Source of the DNA: Zoogloea oryzae
GTDB lineage: Bacteria; Pseudomonadota; Gammaproteobacteria; Burkholderiales; Rhodocyclaceae
Reading direction: 5' to 3'
Assembly (NCBI RefSeq): GCF_030161255.1
Contig: NZ_BSPX01000022.1
Location: 1-61,549, forward strand
Length of the DNA: 61,549 nucleotides
The notes beneath the pieces are model-generated. The model was given only the letters and a program-made list of their open reading frames with translations. It was not told the DNA's origin and searched no databases. Numbering within the stretch: the first letter of the stretch is position 1; each line of letters opens with the position of its first letter. Below, one piece after another: positions 31,935 to 40,745 of this stretch. The position numbers and the translations under genes are program-made.

Positions 31935-32675
31935 TCACTTCACCAATGGACGAATCCGCGTGAAGCCGGCGTCCATCGCCCATACCTGCCCCGTCACCCG
32001 CGCTGCGTGCTCCGACAGCAGCCAGCCCATCAGTTGCGCCAATTCCTCCGCCGATCCGATGCCTGGCAGCGGATATTGCCGCGCGGCCGCATCCCGCCCG
32101 GCGGCGCTGCCGAGGATGGCTGAGGTGGCGGGCGTGTCCATGATGCCCGGCGCCACGCCATTCACCCGGATGCCCGCTGCCGCGTGACTCGCCGCGGCAC
32201 CGCGGACAAGCCCCTCCACCCCCGCCTTGGCCGCCGCCACCGCTTCGTGATTGGGCGTGCCGATCTGCGCCGCGGCTGACGACACCAGCACTGCCGAACC
32301 CGGGCTGCGCGCTTCGCGCAGGGCGCCGATGAAGCCACCCAGGGTGTGAAAGGCGCTCACCAGATTGGCGCGCAGGCAGTCGTCGAAATCCGCTTCGGAC
32401 ATCCGATGCACCGAACCCAGCCGGATGTTGCCGACGCAGTGGGCCAGCGCAGTGGGGAGCAGGCCCGCCGCAGCAGCCCGCTCGAAAATCTGCCGCACCC
32501 CGGCAACGGTGCTGCAGTCGGCCTCGATCTGCAGGTGCCGGTCGCCAAAGGCTGCGGCCAGCCGAGCGGCATCGCGGCTCACGACAATCAGCCGCCAGCC
32601 ATCGGCAGCCAGCCCGGCGGCCACTGCCCGCCCCAACCCACCGGCGGCACCGGTGACAAGTGCAATCCTGTCCAT
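31935..32675 (-). CDS. SDR-family oxidoreductase
   Basis: 246-residue short-chain dehydrogenase. The Rossmann motif is VTGAAGGLGRA at the N-terminus. The NNAG position reads AHCVGNI, the catalytic Ser lies in LVSSAAAQ, and the YxxxK position is replaced by HEAVAAAKAG: the catalytic Tyr seems to be His while Lys is kept. The VNGVAPGIMDT and C-terminal TGQVWAMDAGF blocks are typical. The start at 32675 has GAGGGAG upstream. It faces away from the photolyase operon and may share its promoter region; the substrate is unknown. Confidence 0.85.
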   Translation of the reverse strand: MDRIALVTGAAGGLGRAVAAGLAADGWRLIVVSRDAARLAAAFGDRHLQIEADCSTVAGVRQIFERAAAAGLLPTALAHCVGNIRLGSVHRMSEADFDDCLRANLVSAFHTLGGFIGALREARSPGSAVLVSSAAAQIGTPNHEAVAAAKAGVEGLVRGAAASHAAAGIRVNGVAPGIMDTPATSAILGSAAGRDAAARQYPLPGIGSAEELAQLMGWLLSEHAARVTGQVWAMDAGFTRIRPLVK

Positions 32676-32772
32676 GACAACTCCCTCGGCACGTGGCCGC
32701 TCGTAATCGGCTTTGAACGGCTCCTGATGCGCTGTATTATGGGGCACCCTCCTTTTTTGTCTAGGACAAAAA

Positions 32773-33765
32773 TTGAAATCAAACCCAAAAGTCGCCGTCA
32801 TCGGTGCAGGTATTGCCGGTTTGTCCTGCGCAACATCCCTCAAGGCAGCGGGTATCGACCTCACCCTCCTCGACAAGAGCCGCGGCTCCGCAGGGCGGAT
32901 GAGCACCCGCCGCGGCGACGACTGGCAGTGCGACCACGGCGCCCAGTACTTCACCGCCCGCGATCCAGCCTTCCGTGCCGAAGTCGCCCGCTGGCAGCAC
33001 GCGGGTGTCGCCGATCTGTGGCGCGCCCGCATTGCCGTACTAGGCGAAGCCGGCGAGCACGGCGCCGACTTCGCCCTCGAACGCTTCGTCGGCGTGCCGC
33101 GCATGACCGCCCCCGCCCGCTTTCTGGCCGACGCGCTGCCCCTCACGGCGCAGACCACCGTCACCGAGATCCGCCCCAGCCCCGACGGCTGGTGGCTCGT
33201 TTCGGCAGAGCACGGCCTGCACCCCACGCGCTTCGACGCGGTGCTGCTGGCGGTACCTGCCCCCCAGGCCGTGCCCCTGCTGCGCTCGCCCGCGCCGGGC
33301 CTGGCGAACCTCTCCGCCCGCGCCAACATGCGCGGCAGCTGGGCGCTGATGCTGCGCTATGACGCCCCCGTCGCGCTTCCCTTCGACGCCGCCTTCGTGA
33401 ACAGCGGCCCGCTGCGCTGGATCGCCCGCGACAGCAGCAAGCCCGGCCGCCCCAGCGGCGAGACATGGCTGCTCCACGCCACCGCCGAATGGAGCGAGGC
33501 CCACATCGAGGCCACGCCCGAAGCCGTCGCCGACGCCCTGCTCCGCGCCTTCGCCGAGCTGGGCGCACCGCCGCCCGAGGCCTGGACCGCCCACCGCTGG
33601 CGCTACGCCGACACCGAGCCGCCCCTCGACGCCTGCCATGTGTGGGACGTGGACCGCCGCATCGGCCTGTGCGGCGACTGGCTGAACGGCGGCAAGGTGG
33701 AAGGCGCGTGGCTCAGCGGCCGCAGCCTCGCCCAGGACGTCCTGCAGCACTTCGCCAGCCCCTGA
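32773..33765 (+). CDS. FAD-dependent amine-oxidase-like oxidoreductase (COG3380 type)
   Basis: 330 residues with a TTG start at 32773 (AGGA nine bases upstream); no ATG lies before the FAD motif. The dinucleotide-binding motif VIGAGIAGLSCATSLKAAG is followed by LLDKSRGSAGRMSTRR and DHGAQYFTARD, and the C-terminal FAD motif by CGDWLNGGKVEGAWLSG. This renalase-like family is often next to photolyases; its reaction is unclear. It heads an operon with three photolyase/cryptochrome genes, with a 12-base gap to the first. Confidence 0.85.
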   Translation: MKSNPKVAVIGAGIAGLSCATSLKAAGIDLTLLDKSRGSAGRMSTRRGDDWQCDHGAQYFTARDPAFRAEVARWQHAGVADLWRARIAVLGEAGEHGADFALERFVGVPRMTAPARFLADALPLTAQTTVTEIRPSPDGWWLVSAEHGLHPTRFDAVLLAVPAPQAVPLLRSPAPGLANLSARANMRGSWALMLRYDAPVALPFDAAFVNSGPLRWIARDSSKPGRPSGETWLLHATAEWSEAHIEATPEAVADALLRAFAELGAPPPEAWTAHRWRYADTEPPLDACHVWDVDRRIGLCGDWLNGGKVEGAWLSGRSLAQDVLQHFASP

Positions 33766-33777
33766 CCGGCCGCGCCC

Positions 33778-35301
33778 ATGGACTACAGCGTCGTCTGGTT
33801 CAAGCGCGACCTGCGGCTCCACGACCACGCAGCGCTCTCCGCCGCCGCGCTGCGGGGCCCGGTGCTGTGCCTGTACGTGGTCGAGCCCTCCCTGTGGGCC
33901 GAGCCCGACGCCGCCCGCCAGCACTACGCCTTCATCCTCGAAAGCCTGCGCGACCTGTACCGGGCGCTGCGGGAGCGAGGTGGCTGCATCCACCTCGTCA
34001 CCGGTGAAATGCCCGAGGTGCTGGGCCGCCTCCACGCCGAGGCGCCTTTCGGCGCGCTGTATTCCCACGAGGAGACCGGCAACGGCCTCACCTACCGGCG
34101 CGACATCGCGGTGGCCCGCTGGTGCCGTGACCACGGCGTGCGCTGGCAGGAATTTCCCCAGTTCGGCGTGGTGCGCCGCCTCGCCGACCGGGACACCTGG
34201 CAGGCCCGCTGGGAAGCCTTCGTCGGCCAACCCTGCCTGCCCGAGCCACCTCAACTGCGCTTCGCGCCGCTGCCCTGGCCCGACACCCCGCCACCCACCG
34301 CCACCGCGCTGGGCCTCGGTGACGACGATCCGCCGGGACGCCAGCGGGGCGGTCGTACAGCCGGCCTCGCGGTGCTGGACGACTTCCTCACCGAGCGCAG
34401 CCGGCAGTACCGGGGCGGCATCTCGTCGCCTCTTTCGGCCCCCACCGCCTGCTCGCGCCTGTCGCCCTACCTCGCCTTTGGCTGCCTCAGCCTGCGCGAG
34501 ATCGTCCACGCCACCCGCCAGGCCGTCGCCAGCCTGCCCGCCGGCGCCCAGCGCAACGGCCTCACCGCCTTCATCAGCCGGCTCTACTGGCACTGCCACT
34601 TCATCCAGAAGCTCGAGAGCGAGCCGGCGCTGGAATTCCGCAACCTTCACCGGGGCTACGACGGGCTGCGCGAGGCCGACTGGAACCCGGCCCACTTCGC
34701 CGCCCTCACCGCCGGACGCACCGGCTGGCCGCTGGTGGACGCCTGCGTCGCCATGCTGCGCGAGACCGGCTGGATCAACTTCCGGATGCGCGCGATGCTC
34801 GTCTCGGTGGCGGCCTACCCGCTGTGGCTGCACTGGCGGCCGGTCGGGCTGTGGCTGGCGCGGCAGTTCCTCGACTACGAGCCGGGCATCCACTGGAGCC
34901 AGATGCAGATGCAGTCCGGCACCACCGGCATCAACCTGCCGCGCATCTACAACCCCATCAAACAGGCCCGCGACCACGACCCGAAAGGCCACTTCGTGCG
35001 CCGCTGGCTGCCCGCCCTGCGCAAGGTGCCGGACAGCTGGCTGTTCGAGCCCTGGCGCATGCCCGCCGCGGTGCAAGCCGCCCACGGCCTGGCCCCCGGC
35101 GACATTCCCGAGCCCTGTGTGGATCTGGACGCTGCCACCCGCAGCGCCAAGGCCCGCCTGTTCGCCCTGCGCGCCCAGCCAGAGGTGCGCGCCGCCAAGG
35201 CCGCCATCGTCGCCCGCCACGGCTCGCGCAAGCGCGCACCCAACGGCAGCCCCCGCGCCCGGCAAGCCGCCGACAAGGCCCAACTGAAACTGGATCTGTG
35301 A
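33778..35301 (+). CDS. Photolyase/cryptochrome family protein, 507 aa
   Basis: The N-terminal photolyase alpha/beta domain (VVWFKRDLRLHDHAAL) binds the antenna cofactor. The C-terminal FAD domain has LTAFISRLYWHCHF, WPLVDACVAMLRETGWINFRMRAML and YEPGIHWSQMQMQSGTTGIN. Unlike DASH proteins it lacks the NQGNW block. The basic C-terminal tail (ARHGSRKRAPNGSPRARQAAD) may bind nucleic acid. It could repair pyrimidine dimers or sense blue light; I cannot decide from sequence. The stop overlaps the DUF2256 start by one base. Confidence 0.88.
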   Translation: MDYSVVWFKRDLRLHDHAALSAAALRGPVLCLYVVEPSLWAEPDAARQHYAFILESLRDLYRALRERGGCIHLVTGEMPEVLGRLHAEAPFGALYSHEETGNGLTYRRDIAVARWCRDHGVRWQEFPQFGVVRRLADRDTWQARWEAFVGQPCLPEPPQLRFAPLPWPDTPPPTATALGLGDDDPPGRQRGGRTAGLAVLDDFLTERSRQYRGGISSPLSAPTACSRLSPYLAFGCLSLREIVHATRQAVASLPAGAQRNGLTAFISRLYWHCHFIQKLESEPALEFRNLHRGYDGLREADWNPAHFAALTAGRTGWPLVDACVAMLRETGWINFRMRAMLVSVAAYPLWLHWRPVGLWLARQFLDYEPGIHWSQMQMQSGTTGINLPRIYNPIKQARDHDPKGHFVRRWLPALRKVPDSWLFEPWRMPAAVQAAHGLAPGDIPEPCVDLDAATRSAKARLFALRAQPEVRAAKAAIVARHGSRKRAPNGSPRARQAADKAQLKLDL

Positions 35302-35453
35302 TGGCCCACGCCAAACCCACCCTGCCCACCAAGACCTGCCCCTGCTGCGGCCGCCCCTTCGCGTGGCGCAAGAAGTGGGCGCGGGTGTGGGACGAAGTGA
35401 AGTATTGCTCCGAGCGCTGCCGCCGCACGCGGCCGACCAAAGCCACGCCATGA
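35301..35453 (+). CDS. DUF2256 zinc-ribbon-like small protein
   Basis: 50 residues with four Cys in two pairs: TCPCCGRPF and YCSERC, flanking WRKKWARVWDEVKYC. This is the complete DUF2256 signature. The family is almost always encoded beside photolyase/cryptochrome genes; its function is not established, and metal binding is likely. It overlaps the upstream photolyase stop (TGATG) and shares an ATGA overlap with the DASH gene downstream. Confidence 0.93.
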   Translation: MAHAKPTLPTKTCPCCGRPFAWRKKWARVWDEVKYCSERCRRTRPTKATP

Positions 35454-36727
35454 ACACCGTCATCCACTGGTTCCGCGCCGACCTGCGGCTTGCCGACAAC
35501 CCGGCCCTCACCCGCGCCGCCCACGCCGCCGACCGGCTCATCCCCGTCTTCATCCACCCGCCAGCCCAGCGCACCGCGTGGGGTTTCGAGCGCGTCGGGC
35601 CCCATCGCCGGCATTTCCTCGCCACCGCCCTCGCCGATCTGGATGCGCAGCTAAGGGCCGCCGGCAGCGGGCTGGTCGAACTGCACGGCGACCCGGTCGA
35701 ACGCCTTGCCGATCTCGTCAGCCACACCGGCGCCACGGGCATCGTCTGCGAGGTGATTCCGGCGCCCGAGGAGGAAACCCAGATCGCAGCCCTGCGCGCC
35801 GCCGGCATCACCGTCGAGACCCACTGGCAATCCACGCTGCTCGATCCTTCCACGCTGCCGTTCGACGCCGCCAACCTGCCGGATGTCTTCACCGCCTTCC
35901 GCCAGAACGTCGAAGGCGCCGGCATCCGGCCACCGGCGCCGATCCCTGCGCCGACACGCCTGCCGCCGCTGCCGGACGGCCTTTTCCCGGGCGCCAACCG
36001 GATGCCCGCTCCACCCCCGCCCGCCGACCCGCGCTCGGCCTTCCCCTACGCCCTGCCCGCCTTCCACGGCGGCGCCAGCGCCGGGCGCGCCCACCTCGCC
36101 CAATATCTGGCCCGCGGCCTTCCCCACAGCTACAAGACCACCCGCAACCGCCTCGCCGGCATCGACGACTCCAGCAAGTTCTCGCCGTGGCTCGCCCTCG
36201 GCGCCCTGTCGGCGCGGCAGATCCACGCCGGCCTCAAGGATTTCGAGGCCCGCCGCGGCGCCAGCGACGGCACGTACTGGCTGTGGTTCGAGCTGCTGTG
36301 GCGCGACCACTTCCGCCTGCTCCACCGCAAGCACGGCCGACACCTGTATCGCGCCGGCGGCCTGACCGGCAGCGCACCGCCGACCCACGACTACGCCGCC
36401 TTCGCCCGCTGGCAAACCGGCAACACCGGCCACCCGCTGATCGACGCCGGGATGCGCGAGCTCGCCGCCACCGGCTACCTCTCCAACCGCATGCGCCAGA
36501 TCGTCGCCAGCTACCTCATCCACGACCTCGCCTGCGACTGGCGGGCTGGCGCCGCGTGGTTCGAGGCCCAGCTGGTGGATTTCGACGTGTGCAGCAACCA
36601 GGGCAACTGGCTGTACATCACCGGCCGAGGCACCGACCCGCGCGGCGGACGCCGCTTCAACCCCGACAAGCAGGCCGCCGAGCACGACCCGGACGGCGCC
36701 TACCAGGCCTGCTGGAGCACCCCATGA
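35450..36727 (+). CDS. DASH-type cryptochrome/photolyase
   Basis: 425 residues from the ATG at 35450 (MNTVIHWFRADLRLADN), overlapping the DUF2256 stop by four bases. The FAD-binding half contains SYKTTRNRLAGIDDSSKFSPWLALGALS, the WFELLWRDHFRL block and the DASH hallmark NQGNWLYITGRGTDPRGG followed by FNPDKQAAEHDPDG. Members repair cyclobutane dimers in single-stranded DNA with FAD and an MTHF antenna. It ends in an ATGA overlap with the next photolyase. Confidence 0.92.
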   Translation: MNTVIHWFRADLRLADNPALTRAAHAADRLIPVFIHPPAQRTAWGFERVGPHRRHFLATALADLDAQLRAAGSGLVELHGDPVERLADLVSHTGATGIVCEVIPAPEEETQIAALRAAGITVETHWQSTLLDPSTLPFDAANLPDVFTAFRQNVEGAGIRPPAPIPAPTRLPPLPDGLFPGANRMPAPPPPADPRSAFPYALPAFHGGASAGRAHLAQYLARGLPHSYKTTRNRLAGIDDSSKFSPWLALGALSARQIHAGLKDFEARRGASDGTYWLWFELLWRDHFRLLHRKHGRHLYRAGGLTGSAPPTHDYAAFARWQTGNTGHPLIDAGMRELAATGYLSNRMRQIVASYLIHDLACDWRAGAAWFEAQLVDFDVCSNQGNWLYITGRGTDPRGGRRFNPDKQAAEHDPDGAYQACWSTP

Positions 36728-38250
36728 CCACCCTGCGCCTGATCCTCGGCGACCAGCTCAACCCGCTCCACAGCTGGTTCGCCGAGCCCCGCCCGGACGT
36801 GATCCACGTGCTGATGGAGATCCGCCAGGAGACCGACTACGTCCTCCACCATGCCCAGAAGATCCTCGCCATCTTCGCGGCGATGCGCGACTTCGCCCGG
36901 CAGCTGGACGGGGCCGGCCATCGCGTCGAATACCTCGCCATCGACGACCCGGCCAACCAGCAGTCGCTCACCGCCAACCTGGACGCCCTGATCGCCCGCC
37001 ACGGCATCACCCGCGTCGAATACCAGGCGCCGGACGAATGGCGGCTCGACCGGCAGCTCGCGGCGTGGGTGCGGCAGTTGACGATCCCCGCCACGATGGT
37101 CGGCAGCGAGCACTTCTACACCGCCAGGCTGGACGCCGCGCGGCTCTTCGAGGGCCGCAAGCAGTGGCTGATGGAACACTTCTACCGCTCCATGCGCACC
37201 CGCCACGCTGTGCTGATGGCCGGCGGCAAGCCCTTGGGCGGGCGCTGGAACTTCGACCACGACAACCGCAAGCCGTGGCCCGGCCTGCCCCGCGAGCCGG
37301 CCGATCCGCGCGTGCGCCACGACCACTCGGCCCTGTGGCAGCGCATCGAGGCGGCGGGCGTGAAGCACTTCGGCAACCCGGCGGCGGATCGCCTCGGGTG
37401 GCCGCTCAACCGTGGCGAGGCGCTGGCCCAGCTGGAGGATTTCGTCGCCGAGGCGCTGCCCCACTTCGGCGATTTTCAAGACGCCCTGAGCAGCCGAGCG
37501 TGGCGCCTGTTCCACTCGCTGCTGTCCTTCGCCCTCAACACCAAGATGCTTGGCCCGCGGGAGGTCGTCCAGCGGGTCGAGGCGGCCCACGCCGAGGGCA
37601 AGGTGCCGCTGGCGGCGGCCGAGGGTTTCATCCGCCAGATCATCGGCTGGCGCGAATACGTGCGCGGCGTGTATTGGGCGCACATGCCCGGCTACGTGGA
37701 CCACAACGTGTTCAGCCACCACGCGCCGCTGCCGACGTGGTTCTGGACGGGGCAGACGAAGATGCGCTGCCTTGCCCACAGCATCGGCCAGTCGCTGGAG
37801 CACGCCTATGCCCACCACATCCAGCGCCTGATGGTGATCGGCAACTTCGCGCTCCTCGCCGGGCTCGCCCCGGCCGAGGTGCATCGCTGGTACCTGGGCA
37901 TCTACATCGACGCCTTCGAGTGGGTCGAGCTGCCCAACACCCTGGGCATGAGCCAGTTTGCCGACGGCGGCCTGCTGGCCACCAAGCCCTACGTGTCGAG
38001 CGCCGCCTACATCGACCGCATGGGCGACTACTGCAAGGGCTGCGCTTACAAGGCCAAGGCCCGCACGGGCGACGACGCCTGCCCGTTCAACGCCCTGTAC
38101 TGGGATTTCTTCGACCGCAACCGCGAGCGGCTGGGCGCCAACCACCGGCTGGGGATGGTCTATCGCCAGCTGGAACGCTTCGACGAGCCCGCCCGCACGG
38201 CGATCCGCCAGCGGGCGGAGGCCTTGCGGGCCGATCTGGATGCCCTGTAA
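36724..38250 (+). CDS. FeS-BCP family (6-4) photolyase (PhrB type)
   Basis: 508 residues. The N-terminus MTTLRLILGDQLNPLHSWF is typical of bacterial iron-sulfur photolyases. The C-terminal [4Fe-4S] cysteines are visible: KMRCLAHS earlier, then DYCKGCAYKAKARTGDDACPF. Characterised members carry FAD and a lumazine antenna and repair (6-4) photoproducts. It starts inside the DASH stop codon (ATGA), so three photolyase-family proteins are translated from one message. It ends 4 bases before a convergent AraC-type regulator gene. Confidence 0.93.
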   Translation: MTTLRLILGDQLNPLHSWFAEPRPDVIHVLMEIRQETDYVLHHAQKILAIFAAMRDFARQLDGAGHRVEYLAIDDPANQQSLTANLDALIARHGITRVEYQAPDEWRLDRQLAAWVRQLTIPATMVGSEHFYTARLDAARLFEGRKQWLMEHFYRSMRTRHAVLMAGGKPLGGRWNFDHDNRKPWPGLPREPADPRVRHDHSALWQRIEAAGVKHFGNPAADRLGWPLNRGEALAQLEDFVAEALPHFGDFQDALSSRAWRLFHSLLSFALNTKMLGPREVVQRVEAAHAEGKVPLAAAEGFIRQIIGWREYVRGVYWAHMPGYVDHNVFSHHAPLPTWFWTGQTKMRCLAHSIGQSLEHAYAHHIQRLMVIGNFALLAGLAPAEVHRWYLGIYIDAFEWVELPNTLGMSQFADGGLLATKPYVSSAAYIDRMGDYCKGCAYKAKARTGDDACPFNALYWDFFDRNRERLGANHRLGMVYRQLERFDEPARTAIRQRAEALRADLDAL

Positions 38251-38254
38251 TGGG

Positions 38255-39271
38255 TCAGGCTGGCGTGGCAGCGCAGCGACGGCGGTAGTCGCTGGGGGAT
38301 TCGCCGTGCCAGCGGCGGAAGGCGCGGGTGAAGGCGCTCTGCTCTGAAAAGCCGAGCAGGAAGGTGATCTCGGTGAGGCTGCGCTGGGGGTTCTCCAGGT
38401 AGCGCCGGGCCAGCGCCTCGCGGGTCTCGTCCACCAGCCGCTTGTAGGTGATGCCATGCTCCGCCAGCCGGCGCTGCAGGGTGCGGCGGCTGAGGCCGAC
38501 GGCTTCGGCGAGGCCCCGCTCGGTGGGCTCGCCGGAGGTGAGATGTTCGAGCAGGTGGGCCTTGCAGCGGGTGACGAGGTCGTCCCGGGTGAGCTCGGCC
38601 AGCTGCCCGGTGAGGATCTGGTCGAAGGTGGCCGCCATGTCCCGGTAGGCGGTAGGCAGGCGCCGGTCGGCATCGACGTTGGCGAGGAGGAAGCTGTCTT
38701 CCGGAGCGCCGAAATCGACGCGGCAGCCGAAGAACGTGTCCCAGGCCTCGCGCCTCGCGGGGAGCGCCCGACGCAGACGCACCTGCAGCGGGGTGAAGGT
38801 GTCGCCGAAGTTGGTGCGGCACATGTCGATGATGATCGACAGCGAGAAGTCGGTCATGAACGGCCCGATCGCCTTGTCGCCACGCCCGTGGTCGTACACG
38901 AAGCGCAGGCCCTCGGGCGATTCCTGCACCGTGTAGCGGAAGCGCTCGCCGAGGATGCGGGCGTAGCGCTCCAGGCGCTTGAGCCCGGTGCGCAGGGTGC
39001 TGCTCGAGAGCCAGGCGTAGCCCATCGTGCCCAGGTTGGAGGGATGCCAGCAGCGCGCCGCATGCAGGGCGAAGGCCGGGTCGGACAGCCTCGGGCAGGC
39101 GCGCTCGAAGACGATGTCGGCGATGCGGCTCGGAAAACGTTTGCCGGGCTCCGCCAGCTGCTCCGCCGAAATGCCGAGCCCGGCCAGCAGCTCGGCCGGA
39201 TCGAGCCCTTCCCGCTCGAACATCCGGATCATCATCAGCCACACCGTGGCCAGCGAACTGGTCGTTGCCAT
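38255..39271 (-). CDS. AraC-family transcriptional regulator
   Basis: 338 residues from the ATG at 39271 (MATTSSLATVWLMMIRMF), with GAGG upstream. The N-terminal effector domain resembles the arabinose-binding-type AraC N-terminus (GLGISAEQL, LGTMGYAWLSSSTLRTGLKRLERY). Two C-terminal helix-turn-helix motifs follow (RGLAEAVGLSRRTLQRRLAEHG and SLTEITFLLGFSEQSAFTRAFRRWHGESPSDYRR). The target genes are unknown. It converges on the photolyase operon and diverges from the GGDEF-EAL gene. Confidence 0.92.
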   Translation of the reverse strand: MATTSSLATVWLMMIRMFEREGLDPAELLAGLGISAEQLAEPGKRFPSRIADIVFERACPRLSDPAFALHAARCWHPSNLGTMGYAWLSSSTLRTGLKRLERYARILGERFRYTVQESPEGLRFVYDHGRGDKAIGPFMTDFSLSIIIDMCRTNFGDTFTPLQVRLRRALPARREAWDTFFGCRVDFGAPEDSFLLANVDADRRLPTAYRDMAATFDQILTGQLAELTRDDLVTRCKAHLLEHLTSGEPTERGLAEAVGLSRRTLQRRLAEHGITYKRLVDETREALARRYLENPQRSLTEITFLLGFSEQSAFTRAFRRWHGESPSDYRRRCAATPA

Positions 39272-39437
39272 GCGTCCTCGCCCCAATTTTCTTGTGGCGC
39301 AGATCGTCAATCGAAAGGCGCGGATCGTCAAGCCCGTAACGGGCTGTTTTCATACGCTTGCAGGTAAGGCGTCACGCTTTCCGCACACGCCGGACCCCGC
39401 GAGCAATCGCGCCTGCAATCCTGACGATGGAGCCAGC

Positions 39438-40745
39438 ATGTCGAACCACAAGTTCGCCGTCGATCCCATCACCGGTTTCCTCAACCGGGGTGGGAGCCTG
39501 TCCCTCGCCCGTCGGGTCATTGGCGCAGTCAACGCAAAGGACCAGCCGCTGGCCTTGCTGTGGCTGGATCTCGACCGTTTTCACAAAGTCAATGCCTCGT
39601 TCGGGCATCGCGGCGGAGACCGCATCATTGCCCATGTCGCCACCCTCATCCGGGGGCTCGTGCCGCAGACGGCCCACTGCATGCGGATGGGGAGCGACGA
39701 ATTCGTGATCCTCCTGCCGGGCACCAGCCTGGGCGAGGCCCGGGCCCTCGGGCAGCAGCTCGCCCAGGCCCTCGAACAGCCGCTCGAACTGGACGGGATG
39801 ATGATCCACCCCACCGCCAGCATCGGGCTCGCCCAGCACGCCGCCGGCGAGCGCCTGCACGCCTTCTTCGAGCGCGCCGACCGGGCGATGCTCGACGCCA
39901 AGCGCCAGGGCGGCAACCGGCTGGTGGTGTCGGGCAGCGAGACCTTCCGCGGCCGCCACGGCGTGCAGCTGGCCCGCGAGGAGCTGGCGGTGGAATCCGA
40001 CCTGCATCTGGCGCTGGAGACCGGCGGGCTGTCCCTCGACTTCCAGCCGGTGCTCACCTTCGACGGCCGCATCGAAGCCGTCGAGGGGCTGATGCGCTGC
40101 CGGGTGCACGATCGCCTGCTGGCACCGGGGCGCTTCATTCCGGTGGCCGAGAAGACCGGCCTGATCGTGCGCCTGGGCGAATGGAGCCTGCTCCAGGGCA
40201 CCCGCTTCGCCGCCCGCCTGTGCCACGCCGGGCTGCCCACCAAGGTGGCGATCAACGTGTCCCGGGCCCAGCTCACCTCGCCGACCTTCCTGCCGGCGCT
40301 GCACGGGGCGCTGATCTGCGCCAACGTCGATCCGGCCCTGATCGAGCTGGAGCTGACCGAATCGCTGGTGATGGACGAATCCGAGATCGTCCAGCAGAAC
40401 CTCCGCCGCGCCCGGGAAACCGGGGTCGGGCTGGCCATCGACGACTTCGGCACGGGCTACTCGAGCCTGTCGTGCCTGAAGGACCTGCCGGCCACCAAGC
40501 TCAAGCTCGACCGCTCCTTCGTGCAGGTACTGCCCGACGACCGGCGCGCCTACGCGGTGGTGCGTGCCATGTCGCGGCTGGCCCGGGAGCTGGGCATGGT
40601 GATGGTGGCCGAAGGGGTCGAGACGCCGGAGCAGCTCGCCGCGCTCCACGACGCCGAGGTGGACGCCATCCAGGGCTTCATCTGGGCCCGGCCGATGAAC
40701 GAAGAAGCCTTGCTGGGCTGGCTTGAGCAAAGGAACACGCCATGA
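39438..40745 (+). CDS. GGDEF-EAL protein with degenerate GGDEF site
   Basis: 435 residues from the ATG at 39438 (MSNHKFAVDPITGFLN), with GGAG five bases upstream. The GGDEF domain has GSDEF in RMGSDEFVILLPG, which can weaken cyclase activity. The EAL domain has EGL (AVEGLMRC) rather than EAL but keeps NVSRAQL, ELELTES, IDDFGTGYSSLSCLKDLP and KLDRSF, so c-di-GMP hydrolysis remains possible. No membrane or sensor domain is present. Its stop overlaps the HDOD gene start by four bases. Confidence 0.9.
   Translation: MSNHKFAVDPITGFLNRGGSLSLARRVIGAVNAKDQPLALLWLDLDRFHKVNASFGHRGGDRIIAHVATLIRGLVPQTAHCMRMGSDEFVILLPGTSLGEARALGQQLAQALEQPLELDGMMIHPTASIGLAQHAAGERLHAFFERADRAMLDAKRQGGNRLVVSGSETFRGRHGVQLAREELAVESDLHLALETGGLSLDFQPVLTFDGRIEAVEGLMRCRVHDRLLAPGRFIPVAEKTGLIVRLGEWSLLQGTRFAARLCHAGLPTKVAINVSRAQLTSPTFLPALHGALICANVDPALIELELTESLVMDESEIVQQNLRRARETGVGLAIDDFGTGYSSLSCLKDLPATKLKLDRSFVQVLPDDRRAYAVVRAMSRLARELGMVMVAEGVETPEQLAALHDAEVDAIQGFIWARPMNEEALLGWLEQRNTP

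Noticed and set aside
33040..35997. 985-codon leftward frame opposite the photolyase operon
   Set aside because: Antisense shadow of three overlapping real genes; Gly/Ala/Arg-rich with no recognisable fold and no ribosome binding site.
36700..38673. 657-codon leftward frame opposite the FeS photolyase
   Set aside because: The opposite strand holds an unmistakable photolyase; this frame has no domain signature.
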